From contig NZ_QFFY01000001.1 in NCBI RefSeq assembly GCF_003131205.1, positions 1,426,001 through 1,490,000 of the forward strand: DNA of 64,000 nt, in the 5' to 3' direction. Of the stretch, positions 63,014-64,000 are shown piece by piece (positions within the stretch are counted from its first letter, which is position 1; the number at the start of each line of letters is the position of its first letter). A program made the position numbers and the translations under genes. This DNA comes from Occallatibacter savannae (GTDB lineage: Bacteria; Acidobacteriota; Terriglobia; Terriglobales; Acidobacteriaceae). The notes under the pieces are model-generated. The model worked only from the letters and a program-made list of their open reading frames with translations, had not been told where the DNA came from and did no database searches.

Positions 63014-63027
63014 GTGACGAACGTCAC
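63014..63027. promoter_or_regulatory. GTGACG inverted repeat, possible operator
   Basis: GTGACG-AA-CGTCAC, a perfect 6+6 inverted repeat with 2-base spacer, upstream of the gene at 63097. It is a CRP-like or other dimeric-regulator site by shape only. Confidence 0.35.
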
Positions 63028-63096
63028 AGCAGCGTGGTAGATTCGCGCGCAATCTACTATTACTTGCCCAGCCGAACACAAGCGACGGTGTGGCTT

Positions 63097-63339
63097 ATGG
63101 ATGCTCTTCAACGGCAGTTCAAAATCAGTGAGCTCAAGGCAAGAATTTGCCTGTACGAGCTGGAACACAGAGCACTTCTGAAAGAGCTCCAATTGATGAA
63201 GACCTCGACCGTTAGGCGCGCGAAGATCTACCGCCGCCAGCCAAGGCTTGCTTTCTATCACATCCAAGCAGTGAATGATCTCGCATGGTTCGAAGCGGAG
63301 GAACGGCTGAGACGGCTGCACCGGGGAAAACATCTCTGA
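63097..63339 (+). CDS. small helical protein (80 aa)
   Basis: From ATG 63097: MDALQRQFKISELKARICLY, then helix LEHRALLKELQLMKTSTVRR, and a basic stretch ending RRLHRGKHL. A GTG start at 63034 gives 101 aa. It may be a DNA- or RNA-binding small protein. No family is recognised. Confidence 0.45.
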   Translation: MDALQRQFKISELKARICLYELEHRALLKELQLMKTSTVRRAKIYRRQPRLAFYHIQAVNDLAWFEAEERLRRLHRGKHL

Positions 63340-63447
63340 GGGAACAATTTCGAAAGGCAAACACCAGGCTCTGAGCGGCCAAAAAGGCCTCTTAGGCATT
63401 GCAATATTGCGCGCGCGGAGTTGCGATGGCCAGCATCTGAGTAGATT

Positions 63448-63651
63448 GTGGGCAAGAGCGATCGATTGGCGGGCGCCGTCGCGCTGCCGGTGCTGGCCGC
63501 GTTCGGAGGGCTCTTTGTGCTCACGCGCCTTGCATTACAAGCAGTGCTGCGCCTTTGCGGACAGCAGATGATTTGGCCTCCCGCGTTGGTTGACGACAAG
63601 CCAGAGAGGCCTGGCTACACCAAGTCGGGACGGTCGAGGTCGGAACTTTAA
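63448..63651 (+). CDS. small membrane protein (67 aa)
   Basis: GTG start at 63448; one hydrophobic segment (AGAVALPVLAAFGGLFVLTR), then a basic tail rich in Pro, Arg and Ser. It resembles a small membrane protein. No family is recognised. Confidence 0.4.
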   Translation: MGKSDRLAGAVALPVLAAFGGLFVLTRLALQAVLRLCGQQMIWPPALVDDKPERPGYTKSGRSRSEL

Positions 63652-63790
63652 CGACCTCGTGCGTTCTCGAGCTTGAACAGCAAAGACGCGTCGAGATGGC
63701 TCACACTGTCTTGATCCGGTGGGCCGGATTCGGCCACTCAGTACCTTAGCAAATGTTCGCCTTCTCGCCTTTCCCGCTATCATCAGCAAG

Positions 63791-64000
63791 ATGACATCCG
63801 AGTCGACCTCTGCCCAACCTGATGGCCTTTGGATAATCGACGCGAAAGGTGCGACCGTTTACGTAAATGAAGACATGGCAGAAATGTTAGGAACGACCCC
63901 ATCTGACGTACTAGGTAAAGATTCGTTTCTTTACGTTTTTCCAGAAGACTTGGACGCGGCAAGAGCTCTTTTCGCTTCGAAGCAAGCCGGGAGTCGCGCT
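63791..64000 (+). CDS. PAS-domain protein, N-terminal part (cut by window end)
   Basis: An ATG at 63791 opens a frame with no stop before the window end. It reads DGLWIIDAKGATVYVNEDMA, then EMLGTTPSDVLGKDSFLYVF, which is the start of a PAS sensor domain. Such N-terminal PAS domains usually lead into a histidine kinase or diguanylate cyclase; the output domain is beyond the window. Confidence 0.8.
   Translation, partial: MTSESTSAQPDGLWIIDAKGATVYVNEDMAEMLGTTPSDVLGKDSFLYVFPEDLDAARALFASKQAGSRA

Noticed and set aside
1..64000. CRISPR array or insertion sequence with transposase
   Set aside because: No regular 25-40 bp repeat array with spacers and no transposase gene were seen on either strand.

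Overview
The window looks like a chromosome segment of an Acidobacteriota (Terriglobia/Acidobacteriaceae-like) bacterium. The evidence is the style of its core genes: a large Oar-like TonB-dependent receptor with an N-terminal carboxypeptidase-regulatory domain, a winged-helix domain fused to a beta-propeller, a GH31 xylosidase, citramalate synthase and many small secreted proteins. No 16S marker is present, so this is inference.

Layout. (1) 0.1-18 kb is a defence island. It holds a type I restriction-modification operon (hsdM-hsdS-hsdR, minus strand), then on the plus strand a ribbon-helix-helix regulator overlapping a complete type I Zorya operon (zorA-zorB-zorC-zorD). After it come a DUF262/HNH (GmrSD-like) restriction protein and an overlapping gene for a SpoT-like HD hydrolase with an unusual C-terminal domain. 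A divergent pair (secreted cysteine-peptidase-like protein and lipoprotein) follows. (2) 19.3-22.2 kb is a decayed zone: frameshifted fragments, an orphan integrase N-domain, a truncated phytanoyl-CoA dioxygenase and an imperfect direct repeat. (3) 22.2-30.7 kb is a plasmid/satellite-like integrated element: a DUF3102-like protein, an intergenic region with 12 GGGGA/TCCCC motifs resembling an origin, a primase-helicase, a structured intergenic element, a Mom-like DNA-modification protein, a DUF5131 protein, an excisionase-like protein and a tyrosine integrase. (4) 30.9-56.3 kb is high-GC core chromosome: GH31, DUF92, DUF1801, cimA, a CadC-like/propeller protein, a MacA-like adaptor, gph, an Oar-like receptor, a BtuB-like receptor under a cobalamin riboswitch, a dienelactone-hydrolase-family protein, sodC and others. 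(5) From 56.4 kb to the window end is a second island. It starts at a 3' fragment of a tRNA-Arg(CCT) gene. It carries a perfect 30-bp palindrome upstream of a compact three-gene operon (small protein, XRE regulator, KGGVGRS-type ATPase), then small regulatory or hypothetical genes and the start of a PAS-domain protein cut by the window end.

The best candidates for undescribed biology are the three-gene palindrome-regulated operon at 57.0-60.0 kb, the DUF262 plus HD-hydrolase pair at 14.6-17.4 kb, and the GGGGA-motif cluster beside the primase-helicase at 23.06-23.34 kb. All functions are read from sequence alone; no database search was run.
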